DNA from: Abyssisolibacter fermentans
GTDB taxonomy: Bacteria; Bacillota; Clostridia; Tissierellales; MCWD3
DNA: 64,000 nt
NCBI RefSeq assembly: GCF_001559865.1
Contig: NZ_LOHE01000028.1
Span: 1-64,000 of the forward strand
Direction: 5' to 3'
Each line of letters opens with the position of its first letter. The stretch's first letter is position 1. The translations under genes were made by a program, and so were the position numbers. Under the pieces are notes generated by a model. The model did not search any database and was not told the origin of the DNA. It worked only from the letters and a program-made list of their open reading frames with translations. Below are positions 35,787 to 44,048 of this stretch, in pieces.

Positions 35787-35815
35787 AGTATAATCAACAG
35801 TTTTAACAAAGTCAA
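35787..35815 (-). promoter_or_regulatory. Consensus vegetative promoter of the PFOR gene
   Basis: TTGACT (35815-35810) and TATACT (35792-35787) are separated by exactly 17 bases on the minus strand, 58 bp before the ATG. The spacer begins TTGTTAAAACTGTTGA and a second TGTTAACAA lies between -10 and the start; both resemble halves of the Rex operator (TTGTTAA-N4-TTAACAA), but neither is a full site. The remaining 35816-36009 holds nothing recognisable. Confidence 0.6.
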
Positions 35816-36009
35816 TATGATACAATTTTTTGTAAACATCAAAAAAAGTTGTAATGCCTTTAAACCTGTTAATACTGGATAATAACAGCATTTCACCTTG
35901 AAAGAACAGTAATAAAAAAAATTTTATATTATTGTACTATATTTCATTTTTCCCAATGTAATAAAAATTATTTTATCCAAGTCTAAAAATTTTAACTTAC
36001 GTTTGTTAT

Positions 36010-36738
36010 TTACTTAACAAATCTATCTTTCCCCTTTAATTTTAGATAATCTTTAAGTTTTTGTACTGAAGTATTCATTATTAGTTTCTCTGGCATATTT
36101 ATATCTTCTAATACCTTTTTTACTTCATCAAAGTTACCAACATCAAGAGCAAAATGAGAGTCACTACCAATTATTATTGGTATATTATATTCTTTGCATA
36201 ATTGAGCGATTTTTATACAATTATCCTTACTTCCTATCCTACTCTTTTTAAATGAACTGTTATTAATTTCAACTAATATCCCTGTTTCCTTTGCTGCTTG
36301 TACAAATTTTAATGTATCTATCTCAAATTGAGGATTACCTGGATGTACTATAACATCAACATATTTGTTTTTCATTGCATTTATTAATGTGTTAGTATTT
36401 TGTTCTCTTGTATCTGGAGCTAAACATGGTTTATGAAACCCAGCTAATACTATATCTAAATTTTTAAGTATTTCTTCTGGTACATCCAATCCACCATTTT
36501 TATCAATAATATTCGCTTCTACTCCCTTTAATATTTCAACTCCATATAACTCATCAGGAAGCACTTTTGTATTTGCTATATGATACATATGTGGTCCTCC
36601 TGGCAAAGTTGGACCATGATCTGTTATTCCAACCATTTTAAGTCCTTTATTACTTGCTTCTTTAACTATCTCCATAACAGTACTATAAGCATGGCCACTT
36701 GATATAGTATGAGTATGTGTATCTAAAACAAATTTCAT
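36010..36738 (-). CDS. PHP-domain phosphoesterase (second copy)
   Basis: Same family as the gene at 24929-25666: starts MKFVLDTHTHTISSGHAYST with HxH, has GITDHGPTLPGGPHMYH, VIVHPGNPQFEID and ends with IIGSDSHFALDVGNFDEV carrying the last Asp/His ligands. A 242-residue cytoplasmic metal-dependent phosphoesterase of the YcdX type; substrate unknown. Start ATG 36738 with AAAGGAG eight bases upstream. In the hprK direction but separated from it by a 291-bp family A repeat. Confidence 0.87.
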   Translation of the reverse strand: MKFVLDTHTHTISSGHAYSTVMEIVKEASNKGLKMVGITDHGPTLPGGPHMYHIANTKVLPDELYGVEILKGVEANIIDKNGGLDVPEEILKNLDIVLAGFHKPCLAPDTREQNTNTLINAMKNKYVDVIVHPGNPQFEIDTLKFVQAAKETGILVEINNSSFKKSRIGSKDNCIKIAQLCKEYNIPIIIGSDSHFALDVGNFDEVKKVLEDINMPEKLIMNTSVQKLKDYLKLKGKDRFVK

Positions 36739-36763
36739 AAAAATATCTCCTTTGCAATTCAAA

Positions 36764-37054
36764 CCCAGATTATTTATAAAAAATTATGAGCAGTGAACTA
36801 AAATCTATGATTTTATGTGAATCGCTTACTCCTATGAAAAGCGGAATAGGAGATTCATTAATAAGTATTCCTTCTGGTTATAAGATACCCATTAAATGGC
36901 GGGCATACCAACTCGGTATGCCTTCGAAGGTTAACTTATATGTACCTCAGACTACGTCTGAATAAGCGATTCACACTAAATTAAAAATTAGGTTCTCTGC
37001 TCATAATTCAGAAACTTACAGCATATTATTTGCGCGTTATATGAATAATCAGGG
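36764..37054 (-). repeat. Dispersed palindromic repeat, family A copy 4 (inverted, longest)
   Basis: Ends CCCAGATTATTTAT (36764) and ATGAATAATCAGGG (37041-37054); read on the minus strand it matches copies 1-3. It carries the central GGCATACC-GAGTT-GGTATGCC hairpin and two nested 45-bp core modules in opposite orientation (about 36801-36850 and 36958-37007), which explains its greater length. It occupies the whole gap between hprK and the PHP gene. Confidence 0.85.
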
Positions 37055-37068
37055 TTAATTATATTTTT

Positions 37069-37989
37069 TTATTTATTAGTTAATTCATTTATTAATCTTT
37101 TGTTAAATTCTACTGCTGCATTATATCCCATGTGTTTTTGTCTATGATTCATTGCAGCAACTTCTAAAATCATAGCTACATTTCTGCCAGGTTTAATAGG
37201 TAATGTTAATTTAGTGAGCTTCGTGTTTAATATTTCCATATACTCATCATCTAACCCAAGCCTATCATATTCTTTATTTTTATTCCAATATTCTAATTCT
37301 ACTATAAGATCTATAGTTTTTGAATTTCTAATAGATCCTACTCCATATAGTCTTTTTACATCTAAAATACCTATGCCTCTAATCTCTATTAAATGCTTAA
37401 TAATCTCTGGTGCTCTACCTTTGAGTATTCCTTCATCTTCTTGCTTGATTTCAACAGCATCATCTGCTACTAACCTGTGACCTCTTTTAATTAATTCTAA
37501 AGCAGTTTCGCTTTTACCAACACCACTTTTACCTAATATTAACATGCCTATACCATATACTTCCACTAACACTCCATGCATTGTTATACATGGTGCTAAT
37601 ATATCCTCTAGATAATTTGTTAACTTGCTTATAAACTTGGTCGTAGGCATATCAGTTCTTAGAAAAGCTGTATTATGTTTCTTAGCTATATCTATTGCCT
37701 TTGAAGTAAAATTTAACCCTCTTGTCATTATAAGGGCTGGTATAGGATAACTCATAAGTTTTTCTAATCTTTGAAATTTTAATTCATTTTCAAATTCATT
37801 TAAATAATACCACTCTGCATTGCCCATTACTTGAATTCTGTCGTAGGAAAAATATTTGTAATATCCTGCTATTTGTAATCCTGGTCTATTTATATCACTT
37901 TTTGTAATTTTAGTTTCTATATTTTCTCCTTTATATAGTATTTCTAAATTTAGATCTTTAATTAATTTATTTAAATCAACTTCACCCAT
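37069..37989 (-). CDS. hprK: HPr kinase/phosphorylase
   Basis: Phosphorylates HPr on Ser46 when glycolytic intermediates are high and dephosphorylates it when phosphate is high, linking carbon state to CcpA control. Walker A GKSGVGKS at 153-160, catalytic H139, the RLVADDAVEI segment with D176/D177, then the IEIRGIGILDVKRLYGVGS family signature and the C-terminal K3-loop LPIKPGRNVAMILEVAAMNH. Length 306 is standard. TAGGAGG precedes the ATG. Its target HPr is encoded at 18603-18866 in the same window. Downstream of uvrC and pspC. Confidence 0.95.
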   Translation of the reverse strand: MGEVDLNKLIKDLNLEILYKGENIETKITKSDINRPGLQIAGYYKYFSYDRIQVMGNAEWYYLNEFENELKFQRLEKLMSYPIPALIMTRGLNFTSKAIDIAKKHNTAFLRTDMPTTKFISKLTNYLEDILAPCITMHGVLVEVYGIGMLILGKSGVGKSETALELIKRGHRLVADDAVEIKQEDEGILKGRAPEIIKHLIEIRGIGILDVKRLYGVGSIRNSKTIDLIVELEYWNKNKEYDRLGLDDEYMEILNTKLTKLTLPIKPGRNVAMILEVAAMNHRQKHMGYNAAVEFNKRLINELTNK

Positions 37990-38011
37990 ATTTTCCTCCT
38001 ATTGCTGTTAT

Positions 38012-38209
38012 TTAATATGCACTTGATGATGGCATAACTGCTGCAGCTATGACATATGCGAGTATACCTCCTATTCCAAGACTAAAAATCGTGAGTAAAA
38101 CCCATAGTAATCTTATTATTGTTGAATCAATACTAAAATATTCTGCTATACCTCCACAAACTCCAGATACCTTTTTATCACGACTTGCTAAATATAATTT
38201 TTTACTCAT
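38012..38209 (-). CDS. PspC-domain small membrane protein
   Basis: Sixty-five residues forming a single PspC domain: [20 protein letters not shown], then [20 protein letters not shown] and one membrane segment (about 33-58). In proteobacteria PspC responds to envelope stress with PspA; in Firmicutes small PspC proteins occur alone and their role is unknown. It lies 14 bp after uvrC and 22 bp before hprK, so uvrC-pspC-hprK form one transcript. Confidence 0.9.
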   Translation of the reverse strand: MSKKLYLASRDKKVSGVCGGIAEYFSIDSTIIRLLWVLLTIFSLGIGGILAYVIAAAVMPSSSAY

Positions 38210-38223
38210 ATATATTCCCTCCT

Positions 38224-40086
38224 TTAATAATTTCTTTTCTGCCTAAAAAAATTATAAACCTCTTTTGCAGCTTTGGTATTCATACCTTTTGCATTAGCTA
38301 ATTCATCGACGGATGCTTTTCTAATATTATCTATACTGCCAAATGAAGCTAACAATGACTTCTTTCTTTTTTCTCCTATACCACTTATATCATCAAGTAT
38401 AGACTTAAACATTTCTTTGCCCCTTAAATTTCTATGATAACTGATAGCAAATCTATGAGCCTCATTTTGTATTTCTGTAATTAATTTAAAAACTTCACTT
38501 GATTTTTCTATGCAGATTTCTTTATTTTCATAAATTATACCTCTTGTATTATGATAATCATCTTTTACTAAGCCGCATACAGGTATATCTATATTTAAAG
38601 CTTTAAAAACTTTTTTGGCTACATTAATCTGACCTTTTCCTCCATCTACCATTATTAAATCTGGATATATTGAAAATGTTCCTTTTTTAATATCTTTTAT
38701 GCTTTTTTTCTCTTTTTCTCCTCTAGAAAACCTTCTATATAAAACTTCGTACATACTATCATAATCATTAGGGCCTTCTACTGTTTTTATTTTAAATCTC
38801 TTATAGTTACTTGTTTTCTTGATTCCATTTTCAAAAACAATCATTGAAGCAACAGATTGTGTTCCCTGTATATTGGATATATCATAAGCTTCTATTCTAC
38901 CTGGTGCTTCTTCAAATTTTAATAATTCTGCCAGTTCGTTTATGCCTTCTTTATTTGATTTGAACTTTTTAAGCATCTTTTCGCTATTTTGTTTTAATAC
39001 TTGTATAGCATTGACTTTAACAAGCTTCATGAGTTGATTTTTTTCTCCTCTTTTTGGAGTTTTTATCGAAACCTTTTGTTCCTTTTTTTCTGATAACCAA
39101 ACTTCAATTATATCTTGCTCATCAATATCTTCTTGCACTAAAATTTCTTTTGGTATATACCATGCACCTGTATAAAATTGCTTTATAAATGAATTTAATA
39201 TTTCGCTGTCTGTATTATCTTGTATATTACTTAATAAATAGTGTTCTCTTCCTATTATCTTTCCTTCCCTAACAAAAAATAACTGTATACAAGCTTCATG
39301 TTCATTTTTAGCTAATCCTATTATATCCTTATCTTCTAAATCAGATGATAATACTTTTTGTTTCTCGAACATATGCTCAATTAATGCTAGTTTGTCTCTA
39401 TATTTTGCTGCTTGTTCAAAATCTAAATTTGCAGCCGCCTGCTTCATATTTTTTTTAAGCATATCTATTAAAGCCCTTTTTTTACCACTTAAAAACACAA
39501 GTATTTCATCAATCATTTTCATATAATCCTCATGAGAAATTTTACCTGCGCAAGGAGCCAAGCATTTTTTTATGTGATAATTTAAACATGGTCTATTATT
39601 TAGTTTATCTTTAGTAAGCCTTTGCCTACAGTTTCTAATTGGAAATACTTTATTTATTATCTCTAATGTTACATTAACCGCTCCAGCATTTGTATATGGT
39701 CCAAAATATCTCGCTTTGTCCTTTTTAACTGTCCTCGTTTTAAATATTCTCGGATATTCTTCATTAGTTGTTACTTTAATATAAGGGTACTGTTTATCAT
39801 CCTTTAATAAAATATTATATCTAGGTCTATATTCTTTTATAAAATTTGATTCAAGTATTAGTGCTTCAACTTCATTGTCTGTAAGTATATATTCAAATTC
39901 GCTTATTTTACTAACCATAACACATACTTTGAGTAACATATTTTTTGATGATTGAAAATATTGTCTAACTCTCTTTTTTAATGATATTGCTTTACCAACA
40001 TATATTATTTCATTTTTATCATCCTTCATTAAATATACACCCGGATGGTCCGGTAATTTTTTAAGTTCTTGCTTTATATCAAACAT
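38224..40086 (-). CDS. uvrC: Excinuclease ABC subunit C
   Basis: Makes both incisions in nucleotide excision repair once recruited by UvrB. The order is complete: GIY-YIG endonuclease ([21 protein letters not shown]-terminal), the Cys-rich [20 protein letters not shown] region, the UVR motif binding UvrB ([20 protein letters not shown]), the RNase H-like incision domain ([28 protein letters not shown]) and C-terminal helix-hairpin-helix pair ([20 protein letters not shown]). Start ATG 40086 lies six bases past AAAGGTGAT; the GTG three codons earlier overlaps that site. Partners uvrA and uvrB lie at 44.0-48.9 kb. Confidence 0.97.
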   Translation of the reverse strand: MFDIKQELKKLPDHPGVYLMKDDKNEIIYVGKAISLKKRVRQYFQSSKNMLLKVCVMVSKISEFEYILTDNEVEALILESNFIKEYRPRYNILLKDDKQYPYIKVTTNEEYPRIFKTRTVKKDKARYFGPYTNAGAVNVTLEIINKVFPIRNCRQRLTKDKLNNRPCLNYHIKKCLAPCAGKISHEDYMKMIDEILVFLSGKKRALIDMLKKNMKQAAANLDFEQAAKYRDKLALIEHMFEKQKVLSSDLEDKDIIGLAKNEHEACIQLFFVREGKIIGREHYLLSNIQDNTDSEILNSFIKQFYTGAWYIPKEILVQEDIDEQDIIEVWLSEKKEQKVSIKTPKRGEKNQLMKLVKVNAIQVLKQNSEKMLKKFKSNKEGINELAELLKFEEAPGRIEAYDISNIQGTQSVASMIVFENGIKKTSNYKRFKIKTVEGPNDYDSMYEVLYRRFSRGEKEKKSIKDIKKGTFSIYPDLIMVDGGKGQINVAKKVFKALNIDIPVCGLVKDDYHNTRGIIYENKEICIEKSSEVFKLITEIQNEAHRFAISYHRNLRGKEMFKSILDDISGIGEKRKKSLLASFGSIDNIRKASVDELANAKGMNTKAAKEVYNFFRQKRNY

Positions 40087-40290
40087 ACTAATCACCTTTT
40101 TATAAATAAAAATTTAACTCTATCGATTATACTTATTTTATACAATTTAAGATTATTGATTTAGTTTTAAAAACTAAAAAAGGCTTATTTACTAAACATA
40201 TTAATTCTTTGTCATAATAATAATATCATATTTGAAGTATATATTAAATTTTTATATAATACAAATGAATAAGATTTTAGGAGGTTTTTT

Positions 40291-40968
40291 ATGTTTAAAA
40301 AAACACTTTATTTTTTTCTAGCAATTACAATTACTTTATTATTTTTTACTCTAGTAGGAGGACTGATATTATCTACAAGTGAAGTTGTTTCAGAAAATAT
40401 ATTTGTTAACATTATTATTCCATCAACCTACTCACTAGCTTTATTAATTTTTGCAGTAAGTCTTTGTATTATTAGAAACATGGATACAAAAAAAATCATT
40501 ACTCAGAATACTACTTTTTTTGTTATTAAATCAGTTAAGTTTAATCTTTATAAAAAAATATGGTTCTACTTAGTTATTACATTGATATACTTCATTCCTT
40601 TTTTAAGAGGAATTTCTTTGAAAAATCTTAATCTTACAAGAATTATCGCTTTTATTATAACAATTATCCTTTTTGAATTATTACTTAACTTTTCAAGCAA
40701 ATCCGTAAAAATACACTTTTTAAGGAATGGTATTGTTATAAATGGTTTTGATTTAAGATTTGAACCACCAATAAACGCTATACAGATATGTAATGACACA
40801 GGTTCTTACAGTTACAATAATATAGAGAATTATTTTATTTTTCCTGACCATATAGAAGTATATTTAATTCTTAATCAAGGTAAATTATCTTTTAAAGCAG
40901 ATTCAGAAACTATAAGAATGTTTACAGGTATAATGCAACAGAAAAAAATACCTATGAAGAAATTTTAG
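40291..40968 (+). CDS. Polytopic membrane protein of unknown function
   Basis: A 225-residue protein with four hydrophobic segments (about 7-28, 38-60, 88-107, 117-135) followed by a cytoplasmic C-terminal domain (about 140-225) of beta-strand character (VKIHFLRNGIVINGFDLRFE ... HIEVYLIL). That layout resembles small PH-like-domain membrane proteins, but no family is certain. AGGAGG six bases before the ATG makes it a real gene. Divergent from uvrC; followed by a repeat fragment (about 40995-41085). Confidence 0.6.
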   Translation: MFKKTLYFFLAITITLLFFTLVGGLILSTSEVVSENIFVNIIIPSTYSLALLIFAVSLCIIRNMDTKKIITQNTTFFVIKSVKFNLYKKIWFYLVITLIYFIPFLRGISLKNLNLTRIIAFIITIILFELLLNFSSKSVKIHFLRNGIVINGFDLRFEPPINAIQICNDTGSYSYNNIENYFIFPDHIEVYLILNQGKLSFKADSETIRMFTGIMQQKKIPMKKF

Positions 40969-40989
40969 ATAAAACTCCTATTTACTTTG

Positions 40990-41090
40990 TTCCTAGAAGT
41001 AAGCGAGAGTTGTACCTCATATTCATTCATATGAGTAAGCGACTCACATAAAATCATAGATTTTAGTTCCCTGCTCAAAATTAAATATTT
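40990..41090 (-). repeat. Solo core module B
   Basis: Contains GAGTAAGCGACTCACATAAA followed by ATCATAGATTTTAGTTCCCT GCTCA-type sequence, the same 45-bp palindromic core that is nested in elements A2, A4, D and F, here without their outer ends. It fills most of the gap between the membrane protein and the next terminator. Confidence 0.7.
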
Positions 41091-41108
41091 AGGTTTTTGC
41101 TTATAAAT

Positions 41109-41133
41109 AAAGCTCGGCTATTCACCGAGCTTT
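41109..41133. terminator. Bidirectional terminator between convergent genes
   Basis: Perfect AAAGCTCGG (41109-41117) / CCGAGCTTT (41125-41133) stem with a seven-base loop. It lies just beyond the stop of the minus-strand gene at 41139 and downstream of the plus-strand gene ending at 40968. Confidence 0.8.
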
Positions 41134-41138
41134 ATGCT

Positions 41139-41684
41139 TCAAAATGTTATAATTATTCCTCTTATGTTATCGTCTTTATCCAAAACAGCACCTATACAAT
41201 CTCCACATTTTAAATCCTTTATATCTAAATTCATCATTTTGTCATTTCGCTTTAAAATAATAACTATATCATCTTTTAAAACTAATGGAGATATTACTTC
41301 TCTACTGTTATCATCAAAATGTTGTTCAATACTTATTGTTTTTTTATCATAATCAACTTTTGTTATTAAACCATAAACAAAATATTCACCTTTTTTATAG
41401 TTACATTCTTCAAAATCTTTGTATGTTGTAAGTGCCACATGTTTATTCTCTTGATTCCATACTACATCTCCTATTAATTCAAATATATCTCGCACTGGAA
41501 CATACAGTTTCCCATTTATCAAATATTTGTCCTTAATGTCTATAGGCTTTGCATTTATACTTAAACTAATTTTATTATCTTTCTCTATAGATACTTTCTC
41601 ACTTTTTATACCATAAGCCCCATATGAGAATAATGCTAATATGAATATAAAAGCCAATGTTGTCTTTATTTTTTTATTAATCAT
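41139..41684 (-). CDS. Secreted protein with copper amine oxidase-like stalk domain
   Basis: A 181-residue exported protein: signal segment at about 7-24, then a 'Cu_amine_oxidN1'-like stalk domain (about 38-92) with INGKLYVPVRDIFELIGDVV and WNQENKHVALT. These domains are common surface modules in Firmicutes and are not enzymes. The C-terminal half (about 100-181) is a beta-rich region without family. The ribosome binding site lies in a hairpin (41694-41725). Single gene. Possible wall-associated role. Confidence 0.75.
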   Translation of the reverse strand: MINKKIKTTLAFIFILALFSYGAYGIKSEKVSIEKDNKISLSINAKPIDIKDKYLINGKLYVPVRDIFELIGDVVWNQENKHVALTTYKDFEECNYKKGEYFVYGLITKVDYDKKTISIEQHFDDNSREVISPLVLKDDIVIILKRNDKMMNLDIKDLKCGDCIGAVLDKDDNIRGIIITF

Positions 41685-41688
41685 AGTA

Positions 41689-41726
41689 TACCTCCTAATA
41701 TCATCCTTAATCGAATGCTATTAGGA
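41689..41726 (-). promoter_or_regulatory. Hairpin overlapping the RBS of the stalk-domain gene
   Basis: In the leader, CCTAATA and CATTC pair with GGATG and TATTAGG (plus-strand 41694-41725), a twelve-pair imperfect stem whose 3' arm runs into the AGGAGG ribosome binding site. It could lower or control translation, or simply be a fold; no ligand-binding architecture is visible. Confidence 0.4.
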
Positions 41727-41773
41727 TTATAAACATTTTAGGTTGCTTCTATTCGTTAAAAAAAGCAAAAACT

Positions 41774-43039
41774 CTATAATTCATCCAATGGTTTGTTAAA
41801 TATTTGAACTAAAAATAGCAACAACGTCGCAATACCAAATATTAAATATATATTATCAAGCGAAATAAATAATATAATAAATCCTACTATAGCACCACCG
41901 ATAGGCGTCATAGATAAAGCAAGTGCATTGATTAGAGATATCGAACGTGGTAAATACTCACCTTCTATTTTGGTCATAATTCCAACTTTGATAGGCAAAT
42001 TCAAGATTGGTATTGCTGTTCCCATTAGTATACATGAACTAATCAACGCAGGATAAAGATAGTTAGATTGATTTATTTTGCCTAACTGTGACAAAGCTAC
42101 ATATCCTATAGAAATCAACAAACCTGAAAGTACTATCATTTTTTTGCCAGATAATCGTTTTTTCAGTATAGGAGCAATAAATCCCCCTAGCATCATTGCT
42201 ATTAAAAAAGTTACTGACATAATAGACAATACAACTGGTTTTTTCTCTAATATTGTATCAACATATGCTACTTGCAATGAATTGAAAGGCACTAAAAATA
42301 AGTTGAATATTCCAGCAAAAATACATATATTGAACACAGTCTTGTCTTTTACAACATATTTAAAACCATCTATTAAATCTTTAGAATATTGGTTGACAGC
42401 TTTTTTTACTTTTTGTAACTCCTCTTTTTCTACTTTTATAAACGAAATCATAATTCCACTAACTAAGAAAGTACCCGCGTCAATAGCTATAGCACAACCA
42501 ACTCCCAATGTTCCTATAATTACACCTGCAGCTCCATATCCTACCAATTCCATGAGTGTAGCTCCCATTGAATCAGCTGACACAGCGTAATCATACTTCT
42601 TGGCTGGAACTAGTTTCTTGAAGAGTGGCATAGCAGCTGGTGATCTAAATGCCTCAAATGTTGAGTTCAAGAATGTAAATACAAATAAATGCCAAGTCTC
42701 CAAATTTCCAGTCATAAATAAAATAGCTGTGCCTAGCACAATTAATCCTCTTGCATAATCACATAAATATACAACTTTTTTCTTGTCCCAATAACTTACT
42801 ACTACCCCTGTGAATATGTTAAAAACAAATGATGGTATTCCGTTAACTGCAAATAATGTAGCAAGCATTGCCGCTGAGCCAGTCAATTTAAATACCATCC
42901 AACCATAAGCTATAACGTCAATTGAATCACCAAATCTGGAAATCATTTTCGATATTAGATATTTTATGAATTCTTTTTCTCTAATAATATCTTTGTATCC
43001 AATTTTCTCTTCAACACTAGCGTTATTATTCTCTTTCAC
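41774..43039 (-). CDS. Major facilitator superfamily transporter, MFS_3-like
   Basis: Polytopic inner membrane exporter of 421 residues with about eleven or twelve hydrophobic segments from about 45 to 413. The N-terminal half has the 'YGWMVFKLTGSAAMLATLFA ... VVVSYWDKKKVVYLCDYARG' pattern (motif A with DxxxRxx) of enterobactin-exporter/macrolide-type MFS_3 proteins. Start is GTG 43039 with AAAGGAGG seven bases upstream. Single gene flanked by repeat A2. A drug or siderophore export role is possible but unproven; a permease-like metabolite role is the alternative. Confidence 0.85.
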   Translation of the reverse strand: MKENNNASVEEKIGYKDIIREKEFIKYLISKMISRFGDSIDVIAYGWMVFKLTGSAAMLATLFAVNGIPSFVFNIFTGVVVSYWDKKKVVYLCDYARGLIVLGTAILFMTGNLETWHLFVFTFLNSTFEAFRSPAAMPLFKKLVPAKKYDYAVSADSMGATLMELVGYGAAGVIIGTLGVGCAIAIDAGTFLVSGIMISFIKVEKEELQKVKKAVNQYSKDLIDGFKYVVKDKTVFNICIFAGIFNLFLVPFNSLQVAYVDTILEKKPVVLSIMSVTFLIAMMLGGFIAPILKKRLSGKKMIVLSGLLISIGYVALSQLGKINQSNYLYPALISSCILMGTAIPILNLPIKVGIMTKIEGEYLPRSISLINALALSMTPIGGAIVGFIILFISLDNIYLIFGIATLLLFLVQIFNKPLDEL

Positions 43040-43082
43040 TTTTAGCCTCCTTTATTTTTAATAAGCTAACATGTTTTTTTAA

Positions 43083-43303
43083 CCCTGATTATTTATATAA
43101 CGTTAAACAATATGCTGTAAGTTTTTGAATTAGAAGCTTTCAGTGAATTAGAAGGCATACCGAGTTGGTATGTCGAGAATTTAATGGATAGCTTCTAATC
43201 ATGAGCAGAGAACTAAAATCTGTGATTTTATGTGAATCGCTTATTCATTCGAAGAATGAGGTTCATTCATAAAAGGTATTTAATTTTCTATGAATAATCT
43301 GGG
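43083..43303 (+). repeat. Dispersed palindromic repeat, family A copy 2
   Basis: Ends CCCTGATTATTTAT (43083) and ATGAATAATCTGGG (43290-43303). Second stem ATTAGAAGCT / AGCTTCTAAT differs from copy 1 on both arms, i.e. complementary change. Central GGCATACC-GAGTT-GGTATGTC hairpin kept. A core module B (about 43199-43245) is inserted, which makes it 221 bp. TTTAA flanks both ends. Confidence 0.85.
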
Positions 43304-43324
43304 TTTAATTATGTCCTATATAAT

Positions 43325-43916
43325 AAGGTATGATATTTAATATCACACCTTATTAACATTATTTAATTCTAATGATTATGTAAATATTTTAAACCTCTCC
43401 TTAAAATTACTTCACTACTTCTTCAAATTCTATTGTCACCTTGCCATTTTACAATAAAAATCTTCTTTTCCGCCCCCTTTCAATTTAAAACTCATAAAAT
43501 ATTCAAGCATGTATTTCACCAGTTTTACTTAAAAACTTATATTTTACTCAATTATCAACTAAATTCATCTTAATCACAATAAAATAATTTCACACTTTAT
43601 TTAAAATATCATTTAATTCAATTCCCACTAATATATTTATAATAGTTATATACTATCATAAATATTTGTGAATGTGTAAGTTTTTGTTAATTTATTGTTC
43701 AATTGTAATCATAATACTTTATTTTGCCTTTATATTAGCTAGAATTAAATAATTTTCTTTACTTCCTATCTATTTGGTTGCTTTATTCAAAAAAAATTTC
43801 TTTCTGGTATATTCTAAAGACATATCTCTTTTCTAAAACAAACCTGATTTTAGATTTATTTTCAACTTTACACTATGCTCTCTTATAATTATTTTATTAT
43901 TCATGCAAAATTCCAT
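43325..43916. other. Gene-poor stretch with a remnant frame
   Basis: A palindrome AATAAGGTATGATATT / AATATCACACCTTATT sits at 43326-43358. On the minus strand 43528-43407 reads VKLVKYMLEYFMSFKLKGGG, then KEDFYCK, shifts frame, and ends NGKVTIEFEEVVK with a stop at 43407: most likely the tail of a decayed gene. The remainder is AT-rich with nothing I can support. Confidence 0.35.
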
Positions 43917-43972
43917 AAAAAAAGAAACACTCTTATAATTTTGTTCGTACAAAATCAACTTAGAGTGCTTCT
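43917..43972 (-). terminator. Terminator of uvrA
   Basis: AGAAGCACTCT (43962-43972 read on minus) / AGAGTGTTTCT (43923-43933) with an inner GATTTTGT / ACAAAATT stem, followed on the minus strand by TTTTTTTAT; about 80 bp after the uvrA stop. Confidence 0.7.
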
Positions 43973-44048
43973 TCTAAAAAATATTATTAACATAACAAGC
44001 TATGCTTTTGTATAGTCCTTAACTTACTAAATTCAGTATTATCTAATT

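Noticed and set aside
43917-43972. Hairpin before uvrA end as another ISLre2-type edge
   Set aside because: It superficially resembles 139-206, but no transposase start follows and the T-run and position fit a uvrA terminator.
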